DNA from: Scatophagus argus
Lineage: Eukaryota; Chordata; Actinopteri; Scatophagidae
Assembly: GCF_020382885.2 (NCBI RefSeq)
Contig: NC_058508.1
Coordinates: 7,060,055 to 7,124,054, forward strand
Length of the DNA: 64,000 nucleotides
Direction: 5' to 3'
A program made the translations under genes and the position numbers. How positions within the stretch are numbered: the first letter of the stretch is position 1; each line of letters opens with the position of its first letter. Positions 11,801 to 25,300 of this stretch are shown here, one piece after another. Below the pieces are notes generated by a model that was not told where the DNA came from, did not search any database, and saw only the letters and a program-made list of their open reading frames with translations.

Positions 11801-14800
11801 AAGCCAGGAGGGGGGCGTGGCAGCTGTGAGCTGTTGCGATTGGTCTTCCACAACTTGTTTTGTCCGATGGGCTCTGGGGGCCAGCTGGGTTTGTACTCCG
11901 AGTACTTTCCTGAAGAGGAAATGGGGAGGTGGGAGAAAGAGGGGGGAAAATAATTTTGATAAACAACACACAGAAATAGGAGTGGAGAGGACACAGGACA
12001 GTTATCTTTTCTCACATCTTTGTGGAAATGGCCTTATTTGTACACCAGTGCAATAATGGAGACGAAAGAATTTGAAAAGCAAATAATAGCAGAGCTGATC
12101 AGATAAAGGGGAAGTCAAAATGCAAAAGGAAATTTTAAAAAATGCATAATAATCAAATAAATCAAAACATATACCTGTGCTGTGTGCATTGCTGAGGGGA
12201 CTGTCTGAGGCACTGTAGGGCCAGGCACCAGGTGAAGGCAGCGAGGTGTTGAGGGTGGGGTTTGGCCCTACAAAACATTAAAAGGTTATCTGAAAGCCAT
12301 ACATCCTGTTATAAGCAAGACAAGGCAACTATAGTACAGCTACACTGCAGATAGAGCCCCGAATGAATGTCAAACCTTTGCCCTCAGAATTTCTAACAAT
12401 AAATCCCTCTGGAGCCTTAGGTTATGTCATTTACATTTACATTTTCAGTTCACCAAACTGGGACCAAATTGGAAATTGTTTTACTGCAAGTCTCATGATT
12501 TTTGAGATTTAGTGCCAATGCAAAATCCAATAGCTATGCCCAGCAAAATATCTGGCACATTCAAATACCTATGTTGTCTCGCAGTAACTGATGGTCAGAG
12601 TCGTTGAGGCTCGGGGGTCCTGGAGAGCCAAGAACACTACCAGGGGTCATGTAGGGGTCAGACTCTGGGTCTCCACTACTCTGGATCCCCTTCCAGGGCA
12701 CACCAGGCTGGAACTCTGTCATAAGAACACAGAAAACTTATTGATCTATTGACATTAAATGGTACATCACTATTGCTATTCTTAAAATTACACAACAAAC
12801 ATACTCAAAAAGTGGTTTAGTGGTTGTGCCATGATGATTGTTGTAGATTTGTTTATTCAAGAACAATTTGACTAAACTAGACAAGACTGATCTTACATTT
12901 GTACATTATGGATTGTTTCTGAGTTATAGACATATTGAGTCCATCAATATGCATGCACACACAAACAACAGACAGGTTGACACATGTCTACTGTTCTCTA
13001 CGGTCTATTCCCATTATCCTAACCCGAGGCAGTGCGTTGGCAACATGTATCAGAGGAAGACACACTCACCTGGAGGCCAGCTAGATGTGGCAGGTTTGTT
13101 CCCCATTTTACTCCCAGGGGTCCGGTGCCAGTTGTCTGCAGAGCCTTGGGGATGAATCCCCAAACTATCACCACCCAGCATTTCATACTGGGAGTAGGGG
13201 GACCCTCCTCTAACCTTTATAGAACTGGGTAAAGGACCTAGGGAACAACAAACCAAAGAGAAATAAGGTCAAACAGAACGAATGAATATGTCTCAAATCA
13301 CTTTTCATTCAGATACACTGTGAAAGAAGGTGATACCAACGCAGTTAGGACCAGATTGACAACAGCCTGAGAGGTGGGCTTTCCCTAAGTGTCAATTTTG
13401 CCTTTGCAAAAATCAGGTTACACACCATCTGTTAACCTACCATTCTTGTGAAGGGTTGTGTCAGGGGGAGATGGAGCTGGGGAGTGTCCCTCCATCATCC
13501 ATTTGAAGCGGGATTGTTGTCCTCCTGTGTCCTTCATCCCTCCCATCATGGGACTAAGCTCGAGTCCTGACAGGTTACCACCGGGGGCAAGCCCTGAAAT
13601 AGAAAAACAAACACTCATGGACATGTAACATTTTATTAATATTCAGTTCAATACAGCCTTTGCCACAGCTGGCAGGTGTATTTTATTCTAGAGTCTGTGT
13701 TCAGTATCACTGGGATTACACCACGACTAGGGGCTGTTTAAAAAAGGAACAATGTCTTTATAGCAATCATGATTACAAAGGTAACATGCTTGTGTTTACA
13801 CAAATTAGATTTAACTGGATAGCTCTTATTATTTTACCTTGAGATACAGATTAGTGACAGAATTCTGACTATTCTTGCAGGTGGGCAAGGCTGTATACAA
13901 TTAACCCAGGGCATATTTGATTCAAAATATCTTCTTTTGGGGATGTCATGTACCTTAGGATAGCATTCCAAAATGTTACTTTGGTAGTCTAACAAATATA
14001 AAACCTGATACCTGAAAGTGGTCGTGTTATACATTTTGGGTTTTTTCATGTACTTCAGTGTGTTACACATATTTTTGTGCATGTATTTAGCTCCTGGGCC
14101 ACTCCAGTAACTTTACAAACTTAAGAATGTGTGAATTTTACTACAGACTGCATTATCAATGAGGGCTGATACCAGGTACACTACAAAAACAACAGTATTA
14201 GGGCACCTGACCATTATACCAGCAGGGACTTTAAAGACATTCCATTCTAAATACACAGACAGCTTTGCAGCTATAACAGCTTCCACTATTCTGGGAAGGC
14301 TTTCCACAATATTTTGGAGTGTGTCTGTGGAAATTTTTGCCCACACATGCAGTAGAACAATAATGATGTTGGGCACTGATGTTGGACCAAAAGGTCTGGC
14401 TCACAATCTCTGTTCCAGTTCATCCCAAAGGTGTTGGATGTGGTTGAGGTCAGGAATCTGTGTGGGTGAGTCAAGTTCTTCCACACCAAACTCATCCAGC
14501 CATGTCTTTATGGACTTTGCTTTGTGTACCACAGTCATGCTGGAATAGAAAAGGACCTTCCCAAAACTGTTACCACAAAGTTGGAAGCATAGCATTGACC
14601 AAAATGTCTTGGTATGCTGAAGTATTAAGATTTCCCTTCACTGTAAGTAAGGGGTCAAACCCAACCCCTGCAAAACCCAAAATCAGCAAAATCCCAATAC
14701 TTTTGTCTATATAGTGTATCTGTGATCTGAACCTTGCAAGCTGCAAGTGTTTAGCTGTTAATTCTTTAGACTAGCCTGTTGAATGATGTGTCAGCATGTT

Positions 14801-17800
14801 GTGCAGCTAATAAGATAGTGTGGGATGATGTTGGACTAATGTTGTAATATTGGGGGACAGTCAAGAGAGACTGCGCTGTGCAAGGTCAGATCTGGTGCTA
14901 CAGCAAGGTGTGTTTTTTTTAACATGAAAACATGTAAACTTATTTTAGTTGACACCAAAAATAGTTATTCTGTTGACGACATCACATCTAACAGAGTCTA
15001 ACCCACAAGTATTTTTCCTCTTGCACTCACCAGAGTACATCCCTTGTGTTTTGGCATGAAGCTCTGATAAGGGTCCCCCCATTCCAGGATGTGGAAGGAG
15101 GTCTACCATGGGCTGTTTGGACAGACCTCCTCCCAGGTGAGAGGGGGAAAGTTTGGAGCTCCCTCCTCCTGCTCCTGTTCCTCCAACGGCACCCTGCTGA
15201 TGCTGTCTCTGCTGCTGCAGAATAGCCATAATCCTTGCCAGCTGAGACGGACAAGATTCAAGAAAATACACCACTATTAGAATAACTGCTAAGTACAGTG
15301 AATGGTCACGAATTGTTCTGACGCATTAACACCATATTTACCAACATTTAGAGTTCTGAAGGATTCAATTTACATGATAGATGGGTACAATGCAGTCACA
15401 TTAATGAGGTGCTAGAGGGCTTAATTTATTGAATCACAGAATATGTAAGGTCTTTATATTTTTGTGTACTTCTCAACTACATCTCCACTTATCCAACCAA
15501 GTTAAAAAGAAAAACAACTTCTAAACAGTTTGGACTACATCCCATTTAGTACTGAGTACTAGTATTAAGAAACAACAAACAATAGTAATAGTGGAAGTCC
15601 TACTGACATTGTACGGTATGGTAGAACATGATCATGCTCACCTGCTGTGGGTCTGGCTGCTGCCTGAGAGGCTGAGGCTGAGGGAACTTCCTCTGGTTCT
15701 GCAGAAGCTGCTGCTGCTGCTGTTGTTGTAGCAGGAGCTGACAAGCCTGTGAGATGGTGGACAGAAATGGAGGTAAACAAAGAATACATAGGCTAGTACT
15801 TACATACAGACACAGTAAGTATGTTATTAGGGGGTGGTGATGTTATGATTCATCACAGGGCCACACTATAGCAGATAAAATAAACAACAATGAAATATTT
15901 ATTTCAATGTGATGTATCAATCTGTCAATTAAAATTCTAACATTTAGTCACATACCAGATGGAACTGCTGCATGTGGGGGTAAATGTTGCTGAGCATTGC
16001 TAGCTGCTGCGGGGAAATCTGAGGAGGGAACACTCCTCCGCCAACACTTCCAACACTGCCAACACCTCCTACTCCTCCAACCACTCCACCCACACTGCCA
16101 CCAGGAGAGGGCATCTGCTTCAGCATAGGACCCGGCACCTGCATGTCACAGGAATGTCTTTCGATTTAACTGCTGATACAGACACTTGAAGACATAATAT
16201 GAGAAGCACAGGCACTGCATTCATCGAGGTCCATTCATTCTAAATTTATGAATAGGAATAAAACAATTTAAATTTAGTTTTAGAAATGACCTTGCACACC
16301 GTCACAGGTCACATGTGCAAAGCACCAGGAACTATTAGCAGGGAAGAATCCAATTTTGAACAGGCCCTGCCTACAAAATGGCATCTTCTCAATAGAGAAC
16401 CTTAAGATGCATTAAGTGTGGGACTGCAAACAATTAGACAATGTTACAAGGTGTCTGAAAAACATAACTTAGTAATGCTGGAAAAACAAAAGCATTAAAT
16501 AAATAGTTAATATACAGTACACACTAAATAAGTAAAATTAAGCTCATCATTACATGTCACACATTATGTTAGTTGCTCTTGAAAAACTACCCTCTCGCCT
16601 AAATGTCACACACATTTATTTAACACATAAAGCAATCAGACAATCAATATCACTATGGTTTGTTCTATATCATGTTGTATATCATTTTAGTGACGTGCTG
16701 CACCAACATTGTGGACAACAAACAGTCAGTACTGAAAATCAGACATTTTATGTGAAGTCAAAATTTGTACAATTCAGGACACTCTCGAAAATATTCATCA
16801 TAACTAGTTACATCACAAACAGAAGTCAACAAACCTGAGCAGACAGGAACTGATGAGGCACTTGAGCACGTAACCCTTGGGAAGGGTTCACTGGATGCAT
16901 GCCAGGCTGGTGCATCCCTCGAGGGGGAGGCATCCCTCCACCACTGCCAACAAACACTCCATGACCACCCATCTGGAGTGCAATGAGAAACATACAAAAA
17001 TAACAATGTAATTGCAGAGAAGTCTTCTCATCTCATAATAATTTTTTAACATCCTCAAGTTAGCACAACTCACACTTTTTAACATCAATGTAACAGATAC
17101 TAGAGGTGCACTGATTGCAATTTTTTGTCCGATTCAGATTTTCTTTCTCAGAACAAAAATTGACAAAAAACAAATGAAAACCAACTTTTCTTTAGTGTAA
17201 AATTTTACTTTCATAATGAAAGGAATGATTAAACTATACAATTTCCTCTTAAAATAAAGCAAATGGAAAGAGCTACAAATAACAAATAACTGAAAATGAG
17301 CTGTGCACTAAACGTTATCTGACATATTTTACTTTACCAAACAAAATCAGGTGCAACAGATTTATTTAACAAAACAGATGTCAGTTACTCATTTTACAGT
17401 ATGATTATAAATTCACCAGGGCTCAGGTAATTTATCAGATTTCTGAAGCCTCTATTCTCAACTACGGCTGATCAAACAGGGTCATGAATTCCATAATTGT
17501 CTGCATGGGCCGCTGTGCGTATGTGTAAAAAGGACCAACTTGGATTTGGAGATACAAGTAACTGACTGGCCGGTCTCTGATCTGGGCTGAGAACCATGAA
17601 AATTGGCCAGTTGGTATATCTCTAGCAGATACTGATGATATTTAAGTTAAAATAATACAAAATGATAGTTCACATTAAAAATGGAAGGTCTGTGAAGTAT
17701 CTTGACACTAGTTAGCAATATAAACGCATCCATACCTTTTCACCATAGAGCCCCATGTCAGCAGGACCCATGTCTTTGGAACTAGGTATGCGGTAACCTC

Positions 17801-20800
17801 CTCCACCTCTTCCTCCTCTGCGCATCTCCCCATTATAGTCACTTATACCTCTCTTGTCTCCTTCCATCTTTTTGTCAACACTTGGGTCATCTCCCTAAGA
17901 AACAACAATTTTTTGACAGGACAGTAACAGAGGCCTCATTGACAATCCATCCATCATAATAACTTTAATTAATTATATTATTATTTTATATATATAATTT
18001 TTACAATTCTAATTATCAATGTGGGTGAAAGTTCTGATTAAGAGCATTTTGATTTAAAAAAAAAAAGACAGATGACAGATAAAACATTTGAAATTGCATT
18101 TCTAGCTGTTTTCAATAGCTAGAAGTTTTAAGATTATTTTTTCACAAAACATCTTACCAGAAGACCCATGTTTGAAAACTGACGTGACACTGGGTTCATC
18201 CAGCTGTCCCCTCCTCCACTCTTTAGAAAAGAAATGCAGACATTCAAAAGTCAGTCAAAAAAAAAGAGAAAGGGAAAATAACTCAGTACTGTGGAAAGTT
18301 ACTAAACAAACGTCTTTGTCTCAGTACAAAGAACCACATGAGACCATGTATAGTTTGTGTCCCAGACCCTCCTTTTCCCAACCTTGATGTTGCCTCTTTT
18401 CCCTCCATGAGTGTGACCCCAGCCTCCAGAGTTGAATGAGGAGCTGCTTCCCTGGGAACCAGTGCTGTTCCAAACTGCTCCACCACCATCATCTTCCTCA
18501 TCCCAGCTGGGGTGACGAGAGGCTGAAACAGAGCCTTCTCCCTTCCCACCCCAGCTTTCCATTGACTTGGCACCTGCAGCAAAATCAAATCAAATGATTA
18601 TGACAATGTTGGCAGTCATTTCTCTACATTTCCTCTGTTGGAAAAATGCTGAATATCATTCAGATTGAAAGATGTGAACATTTATTTGACGACATGACAT
18701 TATAATGTTAATTTGAGACCCAGCAACATGTCTCAGAATGAAAGGAGAGCATCAAGAAAGTGTAATATTTTGAATTGTGCACATTTTTTTCTATTCTTAC
18801 CAGGTTTACCAGGGTTAGGCGAAGGGTTACCCCAGCCAGATGCCTTGGGAGGTTCATCTGGATCACCCCAACCTGTTGCAGTATCTGACACCTGGCCCCA
18901 AGCAGCTGTACCATTATCCACAGACTGTGCACTTCCTCCCCACATTCCTGGACCTGGAGATTAAAGAAATTGAACACTGCCATTTAGAATGTGCTGAAGT
19001 GAAGTTAAAGGTGGCATTCTAAGAGCAAGCACCTATGAGGTGTAATGAGGCTGAAATTAATATTAATTAATACTATTAATTAATATTGCGGTGCTCTGTC
19101 ACTACTTCTAATATAAACTGCTGTCAGAGTACAGAAATGCAGTACTTTAACACTTCAAATGCTGATGCTCACTCTGCCTTAATTGTAGCTTGCCAAATGC
19201 ATTCAAAAAAAAAAAAAATTGTACACCACATGCTTACCAACTGCAGCATTGCTTGGGTTTGTGTCCCTGCTGTGCTGCATCCCAGGCTGCCTTCTAGGTG
19301 GTTGTTGCTGTATGGATGGTATAGCCTGCGGACCGTGGCTTTGGTCGGGTGTAGCACTGTTTTTGTCCCACAAATTCACATTCTTGTTGTTGTAGCGGGT
19401 TGGGTCTCCCCAAGCTGAAGTGCCATCATCAATTTCCATTTTGCGACTGATGGACTGAGGGGAAGGTTCTTCCCAGCCACTGGGCTCCAGGGAGTCACCA
19501 CCACCTCCAGAGATTTGGGGGATTGGGCCCGAGGTCCACCCTGAACTTTGGTTCTGATTCTTGGATGGTGGACCTCCAACACCAGACCGACTGCTCCACC
19601 CTCCTTGCATGGGAACTCCTTGTGGTTGCTGGCCCTGCGATTGGTGCTGCTGTTGATTTGGGGCTTTCATTGGTGCCACTTGGCTGTTTGGTATCTGTGC
19701 TGCTGCTGTGTGTGGCTGGGCACTCCCCCAGTCTTGGTGGGATTTGCCCCCACCTACATCTCCTCCTCCCCATCCTCCTCGCTGAGATCCCCCTTCTTCC
19801 AAATTACCCCAGGAAGATCCCTCGTCAGAGTTGCTTCCACCTCGGCAGCGGCCATCACCACTCCCACCTCTGGATATAGAATCTCTCTGTCCCCAGTCTC
19901 CACCCCCTCCACACTGTCCTCCCCAGCCACCTGCCTCCCCTCTTCCAGTTCCCTTCCATCCTCCTGTCCGGCTCCGTTTATCCTCTGTACCATCCGTCCA
20001 CCCACTCCCCTGCTCTCCAAAGTCTCTCCAGTTCCCTCCTCTACCTCGGTTATCCCCCCATTGCTGTTCTTCAGTCCCCCAACCTTTGCCCTGCCTTTCG
20101 GTTGGGAGTTCACCCCAGCCTCCAGCAGCCTTCCCCTGGTTGTTATCCATATCTTCTTCTGGCGTTTCTGTGCTACCAGTCATGTGAGGACCACAGGTGG
20201 ACTGTGTAGCACCACCATCCCAGCCATCCCTCACTGTGGCAGGGCCAGAGCTCAGGCTGGTCGTGTGACTGCCAGCAGATAGTTCATTATTTACCGAACT
20301 GGTGTTAGATGGGTACCCTGGGCCGCGACTAGTGGTAGTGTTCATTGGTGTTGATGAGAATGCAGAGGAAGATGAAGTGCTTCTTTCATTCCTATTTCCT
20401 ACTCCTCTTGTGGTGTCCAGGTCCCAGGCCACATTCTGTCGGATCTGGGTCTGCCCCCAGCCTGTGTTAGACAGAACCCTGGGGTCCAGATCAGATCGAT
20501 TGAGCATGCTGAGTAAGGCCACTTCAGCACCGGAATTCTTGTCGGTATTGTGGTGTGCAGTCGAGGCTCCTTCCCGCTTTTGTCTGTCATCACTCTCTCC
20601 TCCACCACTTCCAGCTATGGACCCTCCTCCGCTAGAGGATGAGGGTCCTGCACCTCCAGTGCCTCCACCCAGCCCACCCCACTCCCCACCTGCACTGTCC
20701 CCACTTTCTGTCCCTTTCTGATTGTCCCATGCTTTTGTCATAGTTGCAAACTTTGGTGAGGCAGGGTCCTGCAAAACGCTGCCACCAATACCTATACTGC

Positions 20801-23686
20801 CTCCACTACTGCTGCTGTTACTGCTCTCATCTCCTATTCCACCCTCTATTGCTAAGTTACTTGAACTTGCACCTCCCACTGTGCCAGCCCAGTCTGCTTC
20901 TGAACTGCCTCCTTCCCACACTCCCTGAGATACCACTGGGGTATTTGAGTCATCATCGTTTTCCCTGCCCCACCCTGCCTTGTCACCCTGGCTACCAAAA
21001 CCCCACACATTCCCTTCCTGCCCCTGAGCTACAGTCCCTCCCCCACCCCATCCATCCACCTGTGAGGCACCTCCACTGGGGTCAGGGGACACTGGAGGCA
21101 TGGATCTCCAAGAAGAAGAGGCAACAGAGGAGGAAGTGGAAGAGCCAGAATTATTACCACTCCCTTCTGCTTCAACACTAGCAACCTGACAGTCCCTCTC
21201 ATCGCCACCTTCTTGATTTGGTCCTGCTCCTCGTGCTTCTCCACCTGAACCCAACTCTGGCCCAAGGCCACCTAAGTGCTGCTGCTGCTGTTCTCCACTG
21301 CTGGCTCCCAGAGCTGTCTCAGTGTGCTGCTGATGGAGACCAGTTTGATTCACAGATGAAAGAGAATGGGAGGAGATGAGGGTGGTGCTGGCAGAGAATG
21401 AGGAAGTTGGAGTAATGGACGAATGTAGTGGAAGGCCATCGCTAGCCGAAGTTGATGTTCCACCCTGTACCAGGGCAGGCCAGGCGGAGGGGTTCATGCT
21501 GGGGTTGAAATTGGCACCAGGGACACTACTGCTGCCACTCACAGGGCTCTCCTGAGGCCCAGGAAGATGGGAGACTTTGGAATTGTAAAATGCTGCTGAT
21601 CCTAGCCCTGCCTCCACCTGAGAGGAGGTGGAAGAGCCCCACACACCAACACTTGACTGAACACATTCATTAAGCGAGGAAGAGGAGGAAAGAGGAGAAG
21701 AGCGAGGTGAGGAAGGATTGTCCATGTTCCCTGCTCCTCCTCCTACCGCTCCTCCCTTCGGCTGGATGTTTCTCTCACTCCATGAGGCACTACTGTTGTT
21801 GTTACCGGGGCTGTCTTGCTCCTGCACCTCTCCTCCAGCCCCATCAGAACCCAATTTGGCCCCACCTAGGATGCTAGGCCAGTCCCCCAGGTCAGTCCCA
21901 TCCACAATCACCTTCCCGCAGCCCTGAGAAGAGGACGGGCTGCCAGAGCCTGCCCCCCAAGTGGAATTTGCATAAGTTGAAGTAGTAGTAGTAGAAGACG
22001 ACGACGAAGACAGAGCAGCGACACATAATGAGGATGAGGAGGAGTTGGGGGGTACGGCAGAGGATGAATCCAGGTTTGAATCTATACAGACAAAATTAAG
22101 AGCATTCATTTTAAGTGACAATTAATGACTTGCAGATCATATCAACTGGCAGGGCCATTACTCACTGTTGCAGAATACAACTTCACAGCTATGACTATAG
22201 TGTAGTTATAATGTCAGCTGGATGGATTTTATGCTCTATAAAATCTTTTTCATGGCTACTGGATAAAAACTGTAAAATGCAGCGCAGTGTTTGTAAAATT
22301 CTTGGACAGTTGCTACTTAAAGAAAGAAGATGGTGGACTACATATCAAACTTGTTCATCTATTTTCATTTTGAAACATCAACCTACCTGTGCCTCCAGCT
22401 GTGTTTGCATTGGGGTTATCTGCTCCCTGTGAGGAAAGAGGCGGGGTGGCTACCCAGCCACTGCCTCCTCCTGCACCCCCTTCCCCTCCTCCTACTCCTC
22501 CCCCCAGCAGCATGGAGGACAGCGGTGGCTGACCCCTCTTCAGTAGCACTTTGTGATCCTGCTGGCAGCGAAATCTCGGTGGAACCTCTCTGGACATGTA
22601 TCGCTGCTGCTGGGAGGTCTGGCTTCCAGAGGGGGAGGAGGAGGGCTGTCCGTTGGCCACAGCAGTCCGCTGCTTTGCATTGTTCCCGCCACCAGGAGGA
22701 ACTTGTGCAGAAACGCTGGCTGCACCAGGACTTGGGGATGAGGGGGCAACAGGGCCAGGGCTGGGTGACACTGAGCCTGGGGTGGTGAGCAACTGGGAAC
22801 AGGAGGGCTTGGCTGATTCTGGCACTGAAATACACAAATAATGAAGAATGTGAATTACTGATAGAAAGAGGATGTGGGTATGTCACTCAACTGTAGGTAG
22901 GTTATGTTACTCTATAGTCAACAATTTAAAAAAAAAAATAAACAAAAAGGTTAAAGTATCTTAAGTATGAGCAAGCATGTGCAAAATCCTATAAAACAAT
23001 TCCCTTGGTCATCACAATACATTATATGTATTACAAGAAAAAGGAACTGCTGAATAAAGCATAAGACGTAGACATTATGTCACTGACATTACCTTGATAT
23101 CTTTATTGAACAGAGAATGATAAATGACTGTGATGATGACAAAAACAACAGAAAAAAATAACATACCTTTGATTTTCTGCTCTGACACCTAAAATAGAGA
23201 TAATAAGTAAATCAGATGCAAAGCAGAAGAGAATTTGCTCATGGAAAAAAGAACTACACAAAAAGGCTACACTTTTTTGGGGTTTTCACATCACTACCTA
23301 AATACATCCGTGTAGACCTTAATAGGGTTCAGTCTTGCTACTGAAACTTACAAAATACAATATCTGCACGCTGTTTAAGCAAACATGATCACATGACACT
23401 GGATATTCATTTTACAATTTCTAAATATGAAAAATCCATCCCAAAGCTCTATAAATTCAGTTACTTAATGAAGCAGTGAAAATGGCAAACTGGTTTTGAA
23501 ATGTATCCGTTCCAATTCAACAACAATACTGGCAAAGTAAGTGGTAGTAATATGTAAGTGGGAATATCACACAGATTCTTTGCAAAATATATATATGAAA
23601 AAAATCAGATTTTTGGCAACACTGTTTACCTTCTGAGAGCTTTCCCTTTTCTTTTTATCTTCTTTCTTTTTTTTCTTGTCTTCCAT
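8818..23686 (-). CDS. tnrc6b: trinucleotide repeat-containing adaptor 6B (GW182 family)
   Basis: Scaffold of the microRNA silencing complex. It binds Argonaute through GW repeats and recruits PABP and the CCR4-NOT and PAN2-PAN3 deadenylases in the cytoplasm. Exons: 23630-23686, 23167-23188, 22387-22824, 19238-22081, 18801-18953, 18383-18573, 18158-18220, 17736-17894, 16835-16972, 15956-16138, 15642-15746, 15031-15241, 13441-13593, 13070-13237, 12569-12715, 12175-12267, 11694-11909, 11383-11453, 9488-9627, 8818-9391. They total 2041 codons, every junction in frame. Order: lysine-rich start [13 protein letters not shown]; motif [22 protein letters not shown]-rich region (residues 173-1235) with Argonaute hook [15 protein letters not shown] near 712; Q-rich stretch near 1425; silencing region with [18 protein letters not shown] near 1790-1865; tail [14 protein letters not shown]. 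The REVPPRF segment and the tail fit TNRC6B rather than TNRC6A or TNRC6C. The start is the first ATG after an in-frame TAG. Confidence 0.95.
9488..11453 (-). CDS. tnrc6b: tnrc6b RRM-encoding exons
   Basis: Exons 11383-11453 and 9488-9627, continued by 8818-9391, encode a non-canonical [15 protein letters not shown], then [20 protein letters not shown], then [14 protein letters not shown], then [16 protein letters not shown]. In GW182 proteins this fold does not bind RNA and forms part of the silencing domain. The intron between 9627 and 11383 is 1.75 kb of A/T-rich sequence with no recognisable gene. Confidence 0.9.
14179..14716 (-). mobile_element. degenerate Tc1/mariner-type element fragment
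   Basis: About 538 bases inside the long tnrc6b intron. Imperfect inverted ends are present: CACTACAAAAACAACAGTAT at the left, and the complement of a right end reading CACTATATAGACAAAAGTAT. Both are flanked by TA (14177-14178 and 14717-14718), the target site of Tc1/mariner elements. The minus strand encodes the transposase C-terminus with the motif [17 protein letters not shown], a relative of the NPIEHLWDEL block that holds the last catalytic acid. Here that block reads NHIQ, so the acid is lost, and frameshifts follow. It is internally deleted and inactive. Confidence 0.8.
17101..17624. mobile_element. hAT-like non-autonomous element (copy 2)
   Basis: This 524-base element in a tnrc6b intron has ends TAGAGGTGCACTGATTG (left) and, read inward from the right, TAGAGATATACCAACTGGCC. 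The flanks acagatac (17093-17100) and gcagatac (17625-17632) match at 7 of 8 bases, an 8-bp target duplication. The interior is A/T-rich and has no transposase frame. The left end resembles that of the element at 2060-3159, so both likely belong to one family mobilised by the same hAT transposase. Confidence 0.75.
19238..22081 (-). CDS. tnrc6b: tnrc6b exon 4: GW-rich Argonaute-binding region
   Basis: A single 2844-base exon with no stop in frame, coding for 948 residues rich in S, G, W, N and Q. Dozens of WG/GW pairs are visible, together with the Argonaute hook [18 protein letters not shown] and the conserved block [21 protein letters not shown]. Tryptophans in such tracts insert into pockets of the Argonaute PIWI domain. 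The exon is bounded by the acceptor TATAG before ATTC at 22081 and the donor GTAAGC after 19238. The long open frames on the opposite strand here are a by-product of its repetitive codon use. Confidence 0.93.
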
Positions 23687-25300
23687 GAACTACTGTTCCC
23701 TTTCCTGATTCTCCTGTCTGTTAAGAGAAATGTACATATTCAATTATTTATGTTATACTTCAGGTCATACTGAAAGGAATTTAATGCCAACAAAAGTATA
23801 CCCTTTCATACACACACAAAGACTTTGAATCAAAATTAATCGTACATTTTCTATCAGATTGCTGTCATGTATTTTCCTGTATAATGCTGTGAAGACTGTA
23901 ATGTTAACCACGGGGAGACAGCTTGAAAACAGCCCTTGGTAGCCTAGCTTCTCTGCATAATTCATCAACCAGCAAACAATTGCGATTCCAACCAAGAGAC
24001 CAAGACAGGTAGCAGCCAAACAAACAAGTGATTTCAAACTCTAATAGATCTCTGGAATATTCAAGTTATTCTGCATTGTGGTAACAACAGCATGACCCAC
24101 CGAACCCTGGCTTAAATATGACAATACGACACGATCTATGCAGCATTAAGAAGGCTCTCACTGACCTCTCATCTGCCAAAAGTAAGCCTGAAATAAGCAA
24201 ATACAAAACTCATGCCCAAGTAAGGCCGTGTTTGTGGGAGACAAACATACTACAGAGGGTTGAGAAACAACGGTTATATGTGGAAAAGTAAGGGATCTCA
24301 AATACCAGTGAGCTCTTAATACGACTGGGCCCAGTGTTTCTGCTAGCTAAGCTGCGTATAATTAGCACCATGTCACACAGCGCTAATGTAAGTTAACTGG
24401 ACCACTTAGGGTTTTAACCCTTACTTGTACCCTACATAAATGCGCCAACTGACACAGTCTTATGTTGTTTGTGAGAAGCCTTACGATGCAGATATTTGCA
24501 GTCGCATAAGGAAAAAAACAAACAAACCGAATTTCATGTAAATCAACAGATCAGTAAGGAATAGCTGTGCAGCCATTAAAGGCCACGAGAAAAGCTTCAC
24601 TCGGGTGAGCACCCAGCTAATTCTAGTTGAGTTTACACCAGCTGGTAAGCGCTGTGCCATGACCTGAAGAGCCGGTCGGCTGTCCCAGAGCGAGGTGCCT
24701 CTGCCGCTCCGCGCAACGAATCTAACCTCTACGCAGTTGACTGCAGACAACAGGCACGTCATATTAGCTAACAACATCCTCCTTGTTTCAAAACATGGAG
24801 CATTTCATTCACCCAATGTACTCTTATAATTCGAAACTTTACCACACTAGTAACAAGTCAGTGAACATACTGCTAGCACGCTGGTTCATTAGTTGTAACA
24901 GTCGACAGAGCCAAATCTAACGACGAACTTCAGTGACGTTTCTCCAGCATTGCAAGCCCTAGCAAGCGAAGCTCCTCTAGAACTGAAACCCAATGTTGGC
25001 TGGGCAAATGCGGAAATACCCAAAGGTATTAATCAGCGCATTAATAATGAAAGCTACTGAAGAGTATGACGTTTATACTGAATACTCACCTCGGGAATCA
25101 CATAGGACATAAAGTGCTTCTGTGCAAAAATTCTTGCAGACCTATCGCTAGCAGGCTAGCAAGGTAGCTAGCCTAGCGAGCTAGTTCTTCGAGGCTTCCA
25201 AGGCTAAATTGAATAAGAAATGACATCACCGAGAGGCGAATTGTTAATCGTAGAAAAATTGAGGAAAGGCGAGTATCGTTTTTTGAGCGACCGTAGTTCT
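23687..25300 (-). promoter_or_regulatory. tnrc6b: tnrc6b 5' leader: noncoding exon and first intron
   Basis: The first coding exon extends upstream to an acceptor at about 23718. A likely first noncoding exon ends at 25090, where the minus-strand donor reads GAG then GTGAGT. The intron between holds no recognisable gene. The start site is not visible; the exon probably begins between 25200 and 25450. Confidence 0.5.

Noticed and set aside
19523-21181. Long plus-strand open frames opposite tnrc6b exon 4
   Set aside because: They are proline/serine-rich mirror readings of the GW-rich exon with no conserved motif and no splice or start context.
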